The position numbers and the translations under genes were made by a program. A stretch of 64,000 bases of DNA from Ichthyophis bannanicus (taxonomy: Eukaryota > Chordata > Amphibia > Gymnophiona > Ichthyophiidae), in assembly GCA_033557465.1 (NCBI GenBank), contig CM066033.1, positions 18,105,080 to 18,169,079 of the forward strand, written 5' to 3'. The notes beneath the pieces were generated by a model. That model was not told the DNA's origin. It was given only the letters and a program-made list of their open reading frames with translations, and made no database searches. Positions 52,280-63,670 of the stretch are shown piece after piece (within the stretch, counting starts at the first letter, position 1; each line of letters opens with the position of its first letter).

Positions 52280-52287
52280 GTATAGAG
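52280..52287. repeat. hAT target-site duplication, right copy
   Basis: gtatagag, identical to 47907-47914, directly follows the terminal gttggacatgcctg. Confidence 0.92.
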
Positions 52288-53595
52288 CATTCCTCCTAAT
52301 ATTTCTAGACGTCGCCTCAGCATTCGACAATATAAACCACGAAACCCTCATTGCAAGGCTCGAATATATTGGCCTGGGCAGCCTAGTCCTGCTCTGGTTT
52401 AAATCATACATCTCAGACCACATGTTCACAATCCAAATAGGGAAAAAACCCACAAACACCTTGCCACAAGAACAAGGCAAACCACAAAGTTCCGCCCTCT
52501 CTGCCCTCCTTTTCAACCTGCACCTTCAACCTATCACCCACATATTCCAAAAACACAACATCCACTACTACATCTATGTGGATGACATCATGTTGTCGCG
52601 CCCCATAGATGTAAATAACCCCAACTACAACCTCCTGGATGAATGTATTAAGGAAGCTGACTCCTGGCTGAAATTCAACAACCTCAGCCTAAACTACAAA
52701 AAGATGGAAGCGATGCACATCACAAAAAACCAAGACACAGCCCTACCCCAAGCCATCACCATCAACATCACCACAATCCCAGTCAAAAAGGAAGTTAAAT
52801 ACCTCGATGTTGTCCTAGATACCTCCCTCAGCATGGTACCCCACCTGAAACGAACAGCCAGAACAATCCTCTACAAATTAAAATCCATACAACAACTAAG
52901 ACCTCTCCTTGAAGATAACGACATCAGAGCGGTCATTCAATCCATCATCACCCCACACTTCAACTACTGCAACAGGCTGTTGCAGGGTCTACCGGCAAAG
53001 AGTCTCCACATACTCCAATGAATGCAAAATATCACAGCCAAGATCACCTGCAAAGTCAGACAAACTGACCATGTCACTCCCCTCCTATATGCCCTACACT
53101 GGCTCCCACCTCCTCACCCCAACAAACAGAACACGCAGGGAGAATGCCACTCACTCCTTAACAATCCCACCCTCTATCCGAAAAACAAAGCAAACCAGCA
53201 GCTCCAGAGCATTCTCCTATGCTGCACCCAACATCTGGAACACCCTCCCACTGCACATCCGCACAACAAAAGACCTCAAAGATTTCAGAAAGCACATATA
53301 AAAACCCACCTCTTTACTATGCACTACGGTACAGAAAACTCATATCCAAACACACATGCACCACAGGGACAGCTCACCCAACCCAGATAAAGGCCGTATA
53401 AAACAAACGTAAGCATGAAAATTCCTGTATATTGCCAAGTTGTACATACTTCCTTAAAAATTGTAACTCCAGCCCACTGACCCTACCTGCAAATCAGGTT
53501 ACCTGTAAAAAGTTTATTTTTGTTCCTTCTAAACCGCCCCTTATCTCTGGAAGGGGAGGTATAGAAATGTAACAAATAAAATAAATAAAAAAACA
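52288..53595 (+). pseudogene. L2-like LINE, RT C-terminal half and 3' end
   Basis: It starts with FLDVASAFDNINHETLIARL and contains YVDDIMLS, LDECIKEADSWLKFNNLSLN, KYLDVVLDTSLSMVPHL and IITPHFNYCNRLL. A TGA near 53019 is followed by VTPLLYALHWLP and FSYAAPNIWNTLP in other frames. The 3' end has cctaaaccgcc-like sequence and taaaataaataaa. The element is 5'-truncated immediately after the hAT TSD. Its class is judged from the conserved L2/CR1 motifs. Confidence 0.85.
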
Positions 53596-53599
53596 GAGC

Positions 53600-56500
53600 T
53601 TAAAGATTCCAAATTATCCCTGCCTACTGATAACCAGCTCTCACTTGGTTTGCAGCATGTCATGCTGTGAGGGCTTGTGTGCAACAGTGATGCTGAGGGC
53701 TAAGCTTTCGGTAGTTTAACTACTGCAGGGTCTCCCAAGATGGACAGGTCTCAGCTGAGGTGCCAGACCAAGACAAACCACACATCTGGGCCGCAGTAGA
53801 ATGGGACATTGTTGGCGGCGGAGGATCATATTTCTGTGGCAACAGCAATAGCACTAAACTTAAACAGTGCAGAAGAAAGGCCTGACAATCTTACTTCCGT
53901 ATCTTGCCACAAAAACCCAATGGATAGTCACAACAAATCAAATTGCACAAATTCCATAGTGCTGGAAGATGAGACTCCTCAGGTCGGAAGGACCTAAACT
54001 AGCTATTGGGGAGGAGCTGAAGACTTTTCAGATTAAAGCCAGCATTTATTATGTGGTTGGATCAAAATCCTCGGGACGACTGACTGCTGATGTAGCTGTG
54101 CATGAAATGAGAGTCAGAAGCTGCAAAGATGTCTAACATATTGGGACATGGAACATACGAAGCATGAACCAAGGGAAGTTGGAGGTGGTCTAAAATAAAA
54201 TAGTTGTCTCTAACTGTAATATCGTCACTTTTCAGAACTTTATGCTGTGCAGCTACAATTGTTGTTAAGCTGCACTGTTTACCATAAATTATTGTGACCA
54301 ACTCACCATAAATTTTTTTTCATTATTTTTAAATTCTATTACTTTTATTGAATCAGCGATCAGGTCTCAGATTTAACATTGGCTACTCACTGGATCTGCT
54401 TGTATGATGCAGTGAAAAACGCCGTTCATACATCAATGACCTGTTGGTATCGCTGTTGTTTTCATATCCCTGGGTTTGTTATGCTTTTATCCTATACATT
54501 TATCTTATCGAGGCTGTTAGTGATAACCATGTTTTTTATATAACCATATTTTAAGAAAATCATATAGTGCTGTTGTAAACTCTATGAATTCTTATTCGCT
54601 GGGTTGAGATAGCCGTATAGCCCGATAGCGAAATTTCTCAATGAGATCTTCTTGTAATAGGGTGCAATAGAAGCAGCTCACTCAACTCTTGCTTCCAAGT
54701 AGTTTTTTAACTTTTACTCCCAGCTTCTTAGTGAAATCTTCTTGCAGTTAGGTTACAATACAAGCTGCTCCCGCTACTTCTGCTCCCAAGCAGTGTTTAT
54801 AACTTCTGCTCCCTGCATCATACAAGCAGATCCAGTGAGTAGTCAATGTTAAAAATGAGACCTGATCGCTGATTCAATAAAAGTAATAGAATTTAAAAAT
54901 AATAAAAAAAATTTTATGGTGAGTTGGTCACAATAATTTATGGTAAACAGTGGAGCTTAATCAACAATTGTAGCTAAAATAAAATGGAACATGTTCAACT
55001 TGATCTGTTGGGTGTCAGCGAACTAAAATAGGCTGGCACTGGGCATTTTGCATCAGATGATCACATGGTCTACTGTGCTGGAAATGAAAGACAAAGAAGA
55101 AGTGGTGTTGAATGTATAATTAAGAAGAAACTTGCAAGAACTGTAATGAAAAACAATGCAGTCAGTGATTGCTTAATTTCTTTTTGTCTATGAGGAATGC
55201 CTTTCAACACAACTATAATTCAAGTATATGCCCCAACAACAGCCGCAGAAGAGAATGAAATTGATGAGTTCTATAAACAAAGTACAAGCTGAAATTGACA
55301 GAACATGCAAACAGGATATCCTGATAGTCATGCAAAAGTTGGCAACAAAGAAGAAGGCAAAATGGTTGGAAACTATGGACTTGCCAACAGAAATGAAGCT
55401 GGAGAAAGACTGATAGAATTCTGCAAGACCAATGATCTATTCATCTCAAACACCTTCTTCTAGCAACACAAGCGGCGACTGTACACATGGACTTCACCCA
55501 ATGGATGGTACAAAAATCTAATTGACTACATCTGTGGAAGTCAGTGATGGAAATACTCTATACCATCAACAAAGACAAAACCTGGAGCTGACTATGGTAC
55601 AGATCACCATCTACTAGTATGCACACACAATCTAAAGTTGAAAAAGGTCAAGCCACTTATGAAAGTAGCAAAACATGACCCTGAGAATATACCAATTGAA
55701 TTTAAAGACTGCAAAATTGATTTGCTGCTTTAGATACAAATGACAGAGCTCCAGAAGACTTATGGGAAGACAGCAATAAGGCTGTGTTTGGAAGAAAGTG
55801 AGAAGTCTCTACAAAAGGTGAAAAAGCGAAAACGGTCAAAATGGATGACTGATGAAACTCTGAAAATTGCCCAGAAACGAAGAGAAACAAAAGTCAAAGG
55901 AGAAAGAAAGGCAGTCACAGAATTCAGAGATCTTCAACGTGCAGAAAGACAAGACAAGGAGAAGTACTACAATGACACATGACAGGAAATAGAAGCAAAA
56001 ACTATTAGAGGAAGAACAAGATCGGCTTTCCCATAGAAGTATTACAGCAATCTCATACAGCTGTTACCATACTTACAAGGAAATTTGGAAGAAGAAATAT
56101 CATGGCCAACTGGAAAAGATCTATGTTTATACCAACACTAAAGAAAGGTGATTCAACTGACAGTAGAAATTATCGCTCAACCGCTCTGATCCCACATGCC
56201 AGCCAGATTCTACTGAAGATTATTCAACAGAGACTACACCATTCCTGGAAGGAGAACTACCTGAAGTGCAAGTAGGTTTCAGGAAAGGACGAGGAATGAG
56301 AGACATCATCATGGATATAAGATGGATCCTGGAAAAGACTAAAGAATACCAAAAGGATATCTATGTGTACTTTACAGCAAGGCTTTTGACTGTGTAAACC
56401 ATGAGAAACTCTGGGCCACTTTAAGAAGCATGGGTGTACCAGAAAACCTGATTGTTCTCGTGTGCAACCTTTGCATTGATAAAGAAGCAACACTTCAAAC

Positions 56501-57365
56501 GGAACAAGGAGAAACAGAATGATTTAAAATCAGGAAAGGTGTAAGGGGGCTTACTTTCCCCCACCTGTTTAATTTATTTGCAGAACAAATCATCAGAGAA
56601 GCAAGCTTGGTGGAAGACTCATCAACAACCTTCACTATGCTGATGATACCACATTACTGGCTGAAAATGAAGACGATCTGAAACATTTGCTTCTCAAGAT
56701 CAAGGAACAGTCTTAAAATGGGCCTGCACCTTAATGTAAAGAAGACAAAAATCATGAAATAATGAACAACTGTAACCTACTTGGATCAACTATCAATAAA
56801 GAAGCAACAAGCAGTCAAGAAATCTGACGATGCATTGCTCTTGGTAGAATGGCTATGAAGGACTTAGACAAAATTCTCAAGAGCAGAGATGTCTCTCTCC
56901 ATACAAAAATTCAACTTGTTCAAGCCATGGCATTTTTAATAATGTCATATGGATTCGAAAGTTGGACAGTGAAAAAGACAAGACAGGAAGAAAATTGATG
57001 CCTTTGAATTATGGTGCTGGTCACAAATACTGTATTGCCCGAAAAACAAATCAGTCAATACTAGAGATCAAACCTAAGCTTTCTTTAGAAGCTCAGATGA
57101 CACGACTTTGACTTTCATACTTTGGACATGTCATGCAAAGAGAGAGATCATTAGAGAAAGACATCATGCTTGGCATAGTAGAAGGTCAATGCAAAAAAGG
57201 AAGGCCAGCAATGAGATGGATCAATACAACAACAGCAGCTATGGGTGCCATTCTGTCAACAGTGAGACGCCTGACTGAAGACCGAACACAGTTTTGAACA
57301 ACTATCCAGAGGGTCGCCATGAGTCGCCACATAACAATAACAAAAACCGATAACCAGATTAATAT
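53600..57365 (+). mobile_element. RTE/BovB-like LINE, interrupted by a MITE
   Basis: The 5' part includes an ORF1-like start (53700-54000). Endonuclease fragments resemble RNIGTWNIRSMNQGKLEVV, interrupted at 54190 and resuming at 54986 with LDLLGVSELKWTG-type residues. Then follow VYAPTTAAEENEIDEFY, GTDHHLL, RT pieces with LHYADDTTLLAE and the C-terminal RWINTTTAAMGAIL and DRTQF. Many frameshifts and stops make it inactive. The endonuclease and the RT end with a W-rich segment and SRH are typical of RTE/BovB elements. Confidence 0.85.
54190..54985. mobile_element. Long-TIR MITE with 12-bp direct flanks, inside the RTE LINE
   Basis: ctaaaataaaat at 54190-54201 and 54974-54985 flank an insert of about 770 bp. 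Its ends are inverted repeats of about 160 bp: 54253-54412 and 54813-54973, starting ctacaattgttg and ending at ggatctgcttgtatgatgca. The left end has an extra 51 bp (54202-54252) with no partner. There is no transposase. Long TIRs and a 9-12-bp TSD would suit a Mutator-like or foldback element. Confidence 0.75.
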
Positions 57366-57369
57366 GAAT

Positions 57370-57451
57370 AAAATATGACATCTAAAATGCTTGTATGTAA
57401 ATGCTAGAAGTCTTAAAAAAAAAGATGAGAGAGTTAGAATATATAACACTA
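57370..57451 (+). pseudogene. CR1-type LINE endonuclease fragment, short
   Basis: It translates to LYVNARSLKKKDERVRIYN, which resembles the start of the CR1 endonuclease (VNARSL). It is cut off by the DIRS-B terminus at 57452. It is too short for a firm family call. Confidence 0.45.
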
Positions 57452-57640
57452 AAGGAGTAATTAGAGCTTACCTGCTAATTAGCATTCCTGAAGGAACTCC
57501 AGTCCAGTCCCTTTCCTCTGGGTTGTGCTCCCCTTTCAGCAGCTTGGAGACCGAGTACGTCATCCTTTTGATGGCACTGGCGTATATATACCATTGGCAC
57601 GTCCCACCACCTCCAGTATCCTATTGACAAAGCAAACGTA
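57452..57640 (-). repeat. Terminal repeat of DIRS-B (d/e)
   Basis: It starts ggagtaattagagcttacct and includes gaactccagtccagtccc and ttcagcagcttggagaccg. The outer part pairs with the internal region at 57980-58030. Homologous to the terminus of copy (a) at 10410-10540. Confidence 0.85.
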
Positions 57641-57964
57641 ACGGAGAGACAATGAAACAGAGTAAAACTAAAAACTCCACTAACTCTAACTAACCGGAAA
57701 AATTGTAAACCATTCGTAACCTTTCTCCTATCACTATTCATGCTAACTCCCCCTTAACCCCAGGAGGATTTCCCCACCTCCCCGAAGAAGAGGAGGAGGC
57801 TTACCTGAATCATAATTTGCCCCCAAAAAGTCTCCGGACAGGAGGCACCCACTGGTCCATTCTGCCGCTCTGAGTCCACCCTCTCAGCGATGAGTCTTCT
57901 GAAAGGGAATAACACTATCGCATATAACCTCTTCGGGCCGAAGACGCCACTTTGCAGAAACCTG

Positions 57965-58075
57965 GGTGGGATCAGGGACTGGACTGGAGTTCCACCAGGA
58001 ACGCTAATTAGCAGGTAAGCTCCAATTACTCCTTCCTAAGCGTCCCTCCAGTCCAGTCCCTTTTCTCTGGGATGT
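57965..58075 (-). repeat. Internal complementary region of DIRS-B (d/e)
   Basis: It contains gggactggactggagttcc, ctaattagcaggtaagctcc and cgtccctccagtccagtcc. The first parts are complementary to the terminus at 57452-57510. It lies between terminus and recombinase as in copies (b) and (c). Confidence 0.85.
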
Positions 58076-58086
58076 AACAGAGCATT

Positions 58087-59050
58087 TCAAGAATGGGAGG
58101 GACCCACGATACTGGACCGAAGAGCCGCTCCCCTAACCTCAGCATCTCCGGCTGCCTGACCATCTAAGCGAAAGTACTTGGTGAATGTATGCAGGTAGGC
58201 CCACGTAGCCACCCTACAGATGTCTAGCGGTGGAACCAGACTGAATTCCGACCACGAGGCCGCCTGCGCCCGCGTAGAATGAGCCCTGAAAACCCCCGGC
58301 ATGGGTCTTCTTTTCAGAATGTACGCCGAAGCAATGGCTTCCTTAATCCATCTGGAAATTGAAGCCTTGGCTGCCGCCTCCTCTTTCTGTGATCCCCCAA
58401 ACAAGACAAACAAACAAACTGATCTACGAAACACCACCATTCTGTCAATATAGTGCTTCAGGACCCTGCACACATCCAGTCGGTGCAAACGAGCATCCAT
58501 TGTCCTGCGCTACTCCTTTGAGTAGGCCGGAAGAGAAACCGATTGATTCAAATGGAAGGGGGAGACTACTTTGGGCAAAAAGGAAGGTACCGTCCACAGG
58601 ACCACCTTTTCCTTGAAAAAGCTCATGCATGGAGGCCGACATGAAAGTGCCCGGAGTTCCGAAATGCATCTAGCTGAACAGATCGCGACCAAAAACACTG
58701 TTTTGAGGGTCAAGTCCTTCAGGGAGGATCGTCCTATCAGCTCAAAGGGATTCCCAGCTTGTGCGTTAAGCACGAGATTGAGGTCACAAGGAGGAAGTGA
58801 GGATCTTTGCTGAGGCCGTAAACCTCTCACCACTTTAAAGACCTGCCTGACATCTGGGTGTACCCCTAGTGACTTACCTTGAACCTTACCCTGGTAACAG
58901 GCAATAGCTGCTAGCTGCACTCTTAAGGAACTGGCAGCCAGGCCTTTCTGAAACCCGGCCTGTAAGTCCAAGACATCCAGCACAGAGACCGCCATAGGCC
59001 TCTTTTCCCGGACCACACACCAGTCCTCAAAGATGCACCAGACTCTCACA
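58087..59050 (-). pseudogene. DIRS-B (d) tyrosine recombinase, C-terminal part
   Basis: Two frames (59049-58510 and 58500-58087) carry RVWCIFEDWC, QAGFQKGLAASSLRVQLAAI, SARCISELRALSC with the first Arg, and AHSTRAQAASW with HxxR. The nucleophile region reads TFTKYFRLD, whereas the other copies read KHY: the Tyr position is Phe (codon at 58171-58173) with a new Tyr one residue before. A frameshift near 58505 separates the two frames. Confidence 0.85.
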
Positions 59051-59167
59051 TAAGAGACGGCTAAGGGGAGATATGATAGAAGTCTATAAATTAATGAACA
59101 GAGTGGAATGGGTAAACGTAAATTGATTGTTTACATTATCAGAATATAGAAAGACTAGGGGACATAT

Positions 59168-59990
59168 GGAAAGCAGTGTGTATAAATGCCCGTAGCATGG
59201 GAAATAAGATCCCTGATGTTAAAGCTTTGGTGGGAGTGGCTGACTTGGATTTAGTGGCAGTTACAGAACATGGTTCACAGAAAACCATGATTGGGATGTA
59301 ACTATACCTGGCTATACTTTATTCAGAAAGGACAGGGTAGGAAGAAGGGGAGGAGGAGTGGCACTATATGTAAAAACTACTATTAAAGCTTTGGAATTAC
59401 AGAGCTTAAAAGGGAGAGAGGAGGCATTGTGGGTTAAACTAGAAAGAGGGAAAGAGAAATCTATTTGCATTGGTGTGATATACAGACCTCCCTCACAAGA
59501 GGAAGAGGTGGACAGAGAGTTAATTGAAGACATACGCAGCAATGCTAGGAAAGGGGAAGTGCTACTGATAGGAGATTTCAATATGCCAGATGTTGATTGG
59601 CACATTCCTGCTGCAGTATCATCTAGAAGTAAGGAGATCCTGGATTCTCTACAGGGAGAACTATTCAGGCAATTGGTAACAGACCCCACACGTGACGGGG
59701 CCATACTGGACTTGGTGCTTACCAATGGTGAAAGTGTTTCTGATGTTGTAGTGGGAGATCATTTTGCATCCAATGATCACCAGATGGCGTGGTTCAGTAT
59801 TAGGACTAGGGCTGTTAGAATCCATTCCAAGGTGAGGATCTTAGACTTTAGGAAGACTAACTTTGCGAAGATGGGCCAATACCTCAGGGAGTCGTTAGTG
59901 GGATGGGAACAGCTGGGGGATGTAGAAAAACAGTGGGCAAAACTGAAAGGGGGTATTTTAAGGGCAACCAACCTTTTGTTAAAATGGTAA
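59168..59990 (+). pseudogene. CR1/L2-type LINE endonuclease
   Basis: CINARSMGNKI and LDLVAVTE open the APE-type fold, in a different frame from the main ORF. GRRGGGVALYV, ICIGVIYRPPSQ, VLLIGDFNMPDVDW, DLVLTNGE and FASNDHQMAWF follow, covering the metal-binding and SDH-equivalent motifs. A frameshift near 59975 passes the reading to the next frame. Confidence 0.85.
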
Positions 59991-61951
59991 ATAAAGGCAA
60001 AAGGAAAAGGAGACCGCTATGGTTTTCGAAGGAAGTAGCTGAAAAAGTGAAGAAAAAGAGGGAGGCCTTCATGAAATACAAGAGATCACAGAGAGAGGAA
60101 GACAGGCATCTGTATTTGGAAAAACTTAAAGAAGCTAGCAAAGTAGTCAAGAAGGCAAAGTTTCAAAAGGAGGAGGAAATAGCCAATGCAATAAAATGGG
60201 GGGATAAGACATTTTTCAGATATATTAGTGAGAAGAGGAAGGGCAAAAGTGGTATTGTCAGACTCAAGGGTGCAGGGGGGGAATATGTAGAAGCCGATAA
60301 GGATAAAGCGGAATTGCTTAACAAATATTTTTGTTCTGTGTTCACAGATGAAGAACCAGGAGCAGGACCTCAGAAAACACCCACAAATAGGAACAGAAGC
60401 GAGGGACATCTTGAACAATTTTCAGAAGACTGTGTTTGTGAGAAACTAGCTCAACTTAAAGTAGACAAAGTGATGGGACCGGATGGGATACACCCTAGAA
60501 TACTGAGCGAACTTGGGGACGTTCTAGCAACTCCACTGACTGACCTTTTCAATGCCTCGTTGGAGTCGGGAGTGGTGCCAAAGGACTGCAGAGAGGCTCA
60601 TGTGGTGCCTTTACACAAAAGTGGAAGTAAGGATGTGGTTGAAAACTACAGGCCGGTTAGTTTAACTTCGGTGGTGAGTAAATTATTGGAAATGCTGCTG
60701 AAAGAGAAAATAGTGAGGTTTCTGGAGTCCAGCGGATTACAGGATCCGAGCCAGCATGGATTCACCAGAGGCAGGTCTTGTCAGACAAATCTGATTGATT
60801 TCTTTGACTGGGTGACCAGGGAGTTGGACTGAGGGAGAGCTCTAGATGTGGTGTATTTAGATTTCAGTAAAGCCTTTGACACTGTTCCTCACAGGCGACT
60901 TATAAACAAACTGAGCACCCTAGGGATGGACCCTAAAGTTACTGCTTGGGTTAGAAATTGGTTGGGTGGGAGGCGACAAAGAGTACAAGTAAATGGAGCT
61001 CACTCTGAGGAGAAGGATGTTACCAGTGGTGTGCCCAAGGGATCTGTCCTTGGTCCGATTATTTTTAACATCTTTGTTAGTGTTATAGCGGAAGGGCTGT
61101 CGGGTAAGGTTTGCCTCTTTGCAGATGATACCAAAATCTGCAATAGAGTAGACACCCAGGAAGGGGTAGATAACATGAGGAGGGATCTAGCTAAGCTTGA
61201 AGAATGGTCTAGAATTTGGCAGCTCGGATTTAATGTTAAAAAATGTAAGGTCATGCATTTGGGCTGCAGCAATCCAAGGGAGCAATACAGTATAGGAGGT
61301 GAAGTACTTTTGTCCACTAAAGAAGAGCGGGACCTAGGCGTGGTTGTGTCTGATGATCTTAAAGTAGCTAAACAGGTAGAAAAGGCGACGGCAAAAGCTA
61401 GAAGGATGCTTGGGTGCATACGGAGAGGAATGGCTAGCAGAAAAAAGGAGGTGATAATGCCTCTGTATAAGTCTTTGGTGCGACCTCATTTGGAATATAG
61501 TGTGCAATTCTGGAGACCGCACCTTCAAAAGGATGTGAACAGGATGGAGTCGGTGCAGAGGGTGGCTACTAAAATGATTAGTGGGCTTCATTACAAAGCA
61601 TATGAGGACAGACTTAAGGATCTTAATATGTACACCTTAGAGGAAAGGCGGGATAGAGGTGATATGATTGAGATGTTTAAATACCTCCGTGGCATAAATG
61701 TTCAGGGAGAGAGCCTCTTTCAATTGAAAGCAAGTTCTGCTACGAGGGGACATGGGATGAGGGTGAAGGGAGATAGATTCAGGAGTGATATGCGGAAATA
61801 TTTCTTTACGGAAAGAGTAGTGGATCCATGGAATAGTGGAGGTGGTAGAGATGGAATAGTGGAGGTGGTAGAGATGAGGACAGTAAGTGAATTCAAAAAA
61901 GCATGGGACCAACACAGAGGATCTCTAAAGGTAAAAAGTGGACTGTTGTAG
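59965..61951 (+). pseudogene. CR1/L2-type LINE reverse transcriptase, one stop
   Basis: The linker RRPLWFSKEVAEKVKKKR is followed by RT blocks: DKVMGPDGIHPRIL, NYRPVSLTSVVSKLLE, SSGLQDPSQHGFTRGRSC, then a TGA at about 60830-60832. MVYLDFSKAFDTVPHRRLI, SGVPKGSVLGPIIFN and the catalytic LFADDTK follow. The C-terminal part has SLVRPHLEYSVQFW, VQRVATKMISGL and FKYLRGINVQGESLF. The single stop and the frameshift before it make it inactive, but otherwise it is well preserved. Confidence 0.88.
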
Positions 61952-62282
61952 TTGTTGATATGGAAGGACAGAGTAGATAGGCCATGTGGTCTTTTTCTGT
62001 CATCATGTTTCTATGTTTCTATGACATGCAATGAAACTACAGGGTAAACTATTTAAGACAAATAACAGAAAATAATAAGTTCCTAGAGGAAAAGTCCATA
62101 AACCATTATTAAAAGGGGACCCAGGATATCAATGCTTAACCAGAATACAAGCATTGTGGAACCTGTGTCTTTTGGGGAAACTGCTAGGAAAGTATGACCA
62201 AGATTGGCCACTATTGGAAACAGGATGCTGGGCTTGATGGACTTTGGTCTGACCCAGTATGGCATATCGTATGTTCTTATGA

Positions 62283-62715
62283 GACACAGGTCGAACGCTT
62301 CTGCACATTTAGTAAGGTCATGATCATCATCCTGGAGTACCAACACTTTTGCAGCTTTGCCCTTTCAAGAGCCAAGCCGTAAGCGAGAATTGTCCCACCT
62401 GCGGCATCTGGACTGGACCCTGAATTAGGAGGTTGTCTCTCACCGGATGTCACCAGGGGCAATTGGCCAGTAGCCTCAGGAGGTCGGCATATCACGGCCT
62501 CTGTGGCCAATCCAGGGCTATCAGAACTACCAGTCTTGGATGGGCTTCTACGCTCTGGAGGACCCGACTGAATCCACCGCAACGACTCGAGAGGCATCCC
62601 TTGCTACAGCTTCCCTGGCTGGAGCCACCAGTCCAGGGCTCTCCTGGTCACCGGAGGACATGGTAGCACTGTGGACAAAGGCTGATGCTGATGAGACCAG
62701 TGACTGAGAAGGGAT
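62283..62715 (-). pseudogene. DIRS-B (e) recombinase N-terminus and deleted RNase H/methyltransferase region
   Basis: TILAYGLALERAKLQKCWYS and KRSTCVS are the recombinase start, cut by the CR1 insertion. Just upstream, the RT frame passes from the end of RT to MPLESLRW (the start of RNase H in copy (b)) and then directly to the end of the methyltransferase-like block. RNase H and most of that block are therefore deleted. The overlapping recombinase frame upstream (62967-62548) is again open and Ser/Gly-rich. Confidence 0.75.
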
Positions 62716-63646
62716 CACTGGAGCAGTCTCATGTGGGCCCTCGTCCAGGGTATGAGCTTGATCGTCGCTGCCATGGTCCCCAGAACTTGAAGATAATGCC
62801 AAGCGGTGGGCGCCCTCATGGCCAGAAGTTGACCCACCAGACGCCAAAGCTCCCTTGTCCTCTGAACTGACAAGAACACCTTCCCTAAGCGGGTGTCGAA
62901 CCTTGCCCCGAGATACTTGATCTCCTGGGAGGGAACCAGTCTGCTCTTGGACAAGTTGATTACCCACCCCCGGCTCCTCAAGAGATTGACTACCTTGGTT
63001 GTTGCCTCTACACTCTCCTCCTTGGAGTTGGTGTGGATTAACCAGTCATTGAGGTACGGGTGGACCAGGATCCCTTCTTTTCGAAGAGCTGCTGCCACTA
63101 TGACCATCACATTGGTAAAGGTACGAGGCATCGTTACCAGTCCAAACAGTAATGCCTGAAACTGAAAGTACCGCAAACAGCAGGAACTGTAGGTGTGACT
63201 AGCGGATGGGAATGTGGAGATATCCCTCCGTGAGGTCGAGAGACGTTAGAAACTCTCCCTGCCATACTGCCACTATTACCAACCTCAGGGTTTCCATGCA
63301 AAAGTGAGGAACCCTGAGACAATGATTGACTCGTTTGAGGTCGAGAATCAGATGGAAGGAACCCTCCTTTTTGGGAACCACAAAATAAATGTAGTACCGA
63401 TCGCAGCCGCACTGGATTTTGGGAACTGGCACGACCGCTCCCAGGAGCAGAAGCTGCGCCAAAGTTTCCTTTACTGCCGAGGCCTTGGACAGGGCTGTGC
63501 AAGGCGACTGCACAAACGATGGGGGGATTGGTCTTGCCAGTTCGAGGGCATACCCCTCTCAAACCAGCTCCAGAACCCATTGATTGGAAGTGACCCAATC
63601 CAAGCAGAGAAAAATCTGCCGCAGGCGCCCCCTCTCCCCCCTCCAC
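62715..63646 (-). pseudogene. DIRS-B (e) reverse transcriptase, mutated active site
   Basis: VVPKKEGSFHLILDLKRVNH and SLDLTEGYLHIP occur in one frame; FQALLFGLVTMPRTFTNVMVIVAA is in another. The catalytic box reads YLNDW instead of YLDDW (codon at 63048-63050), so one of the paired aspartates is Asn. LGARFDTRLGKVFL and HYLQVLGTMAAT follow. At least one frameshift near 63180 is present. Confidence 0.85.
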
Positions 63647-63670
63647 CAGCCGGCCCGGGTCCCCCTCGCT

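Larger units (their letters stand above)
59166..62022 (+). mobile_element. CR1/L2-type LINE, ORF2 with 3' tail, nested in a CR1 fragment
   Basis: The flanking duplication is gacat at 59161-59165 and 62023-62027. It starts within the endonuclease and ends with atgtttctatgtttctatg. ORF2 is nearly complete apart from lesions. ORF1 is absent, so the copy is 5'-truncated. A second member of the same family lies at 48258-49477 on the minus strand. Confidence 0.87.
59051..62282 (+). mobile_element. CR1-type LINE 3' fragment, split by a second LINE
   Basis: Part 1 (59053-59165) reads RLRGDMIEVYKLMNRVEW and SEYRKTRGHM. Part 2 (62023-62282) reads NNKFLEEKSINHY followed by the 3' UTR ending gttcttatg. 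Together they are one C-terminal ORF2 end plus 3' UTR with the same tail as 41776-42031. It inserted into the DIRS-B recombinase; taagagac on the left and tatgagac on the right may be its imperfect TSD. Confidence 0.82.
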
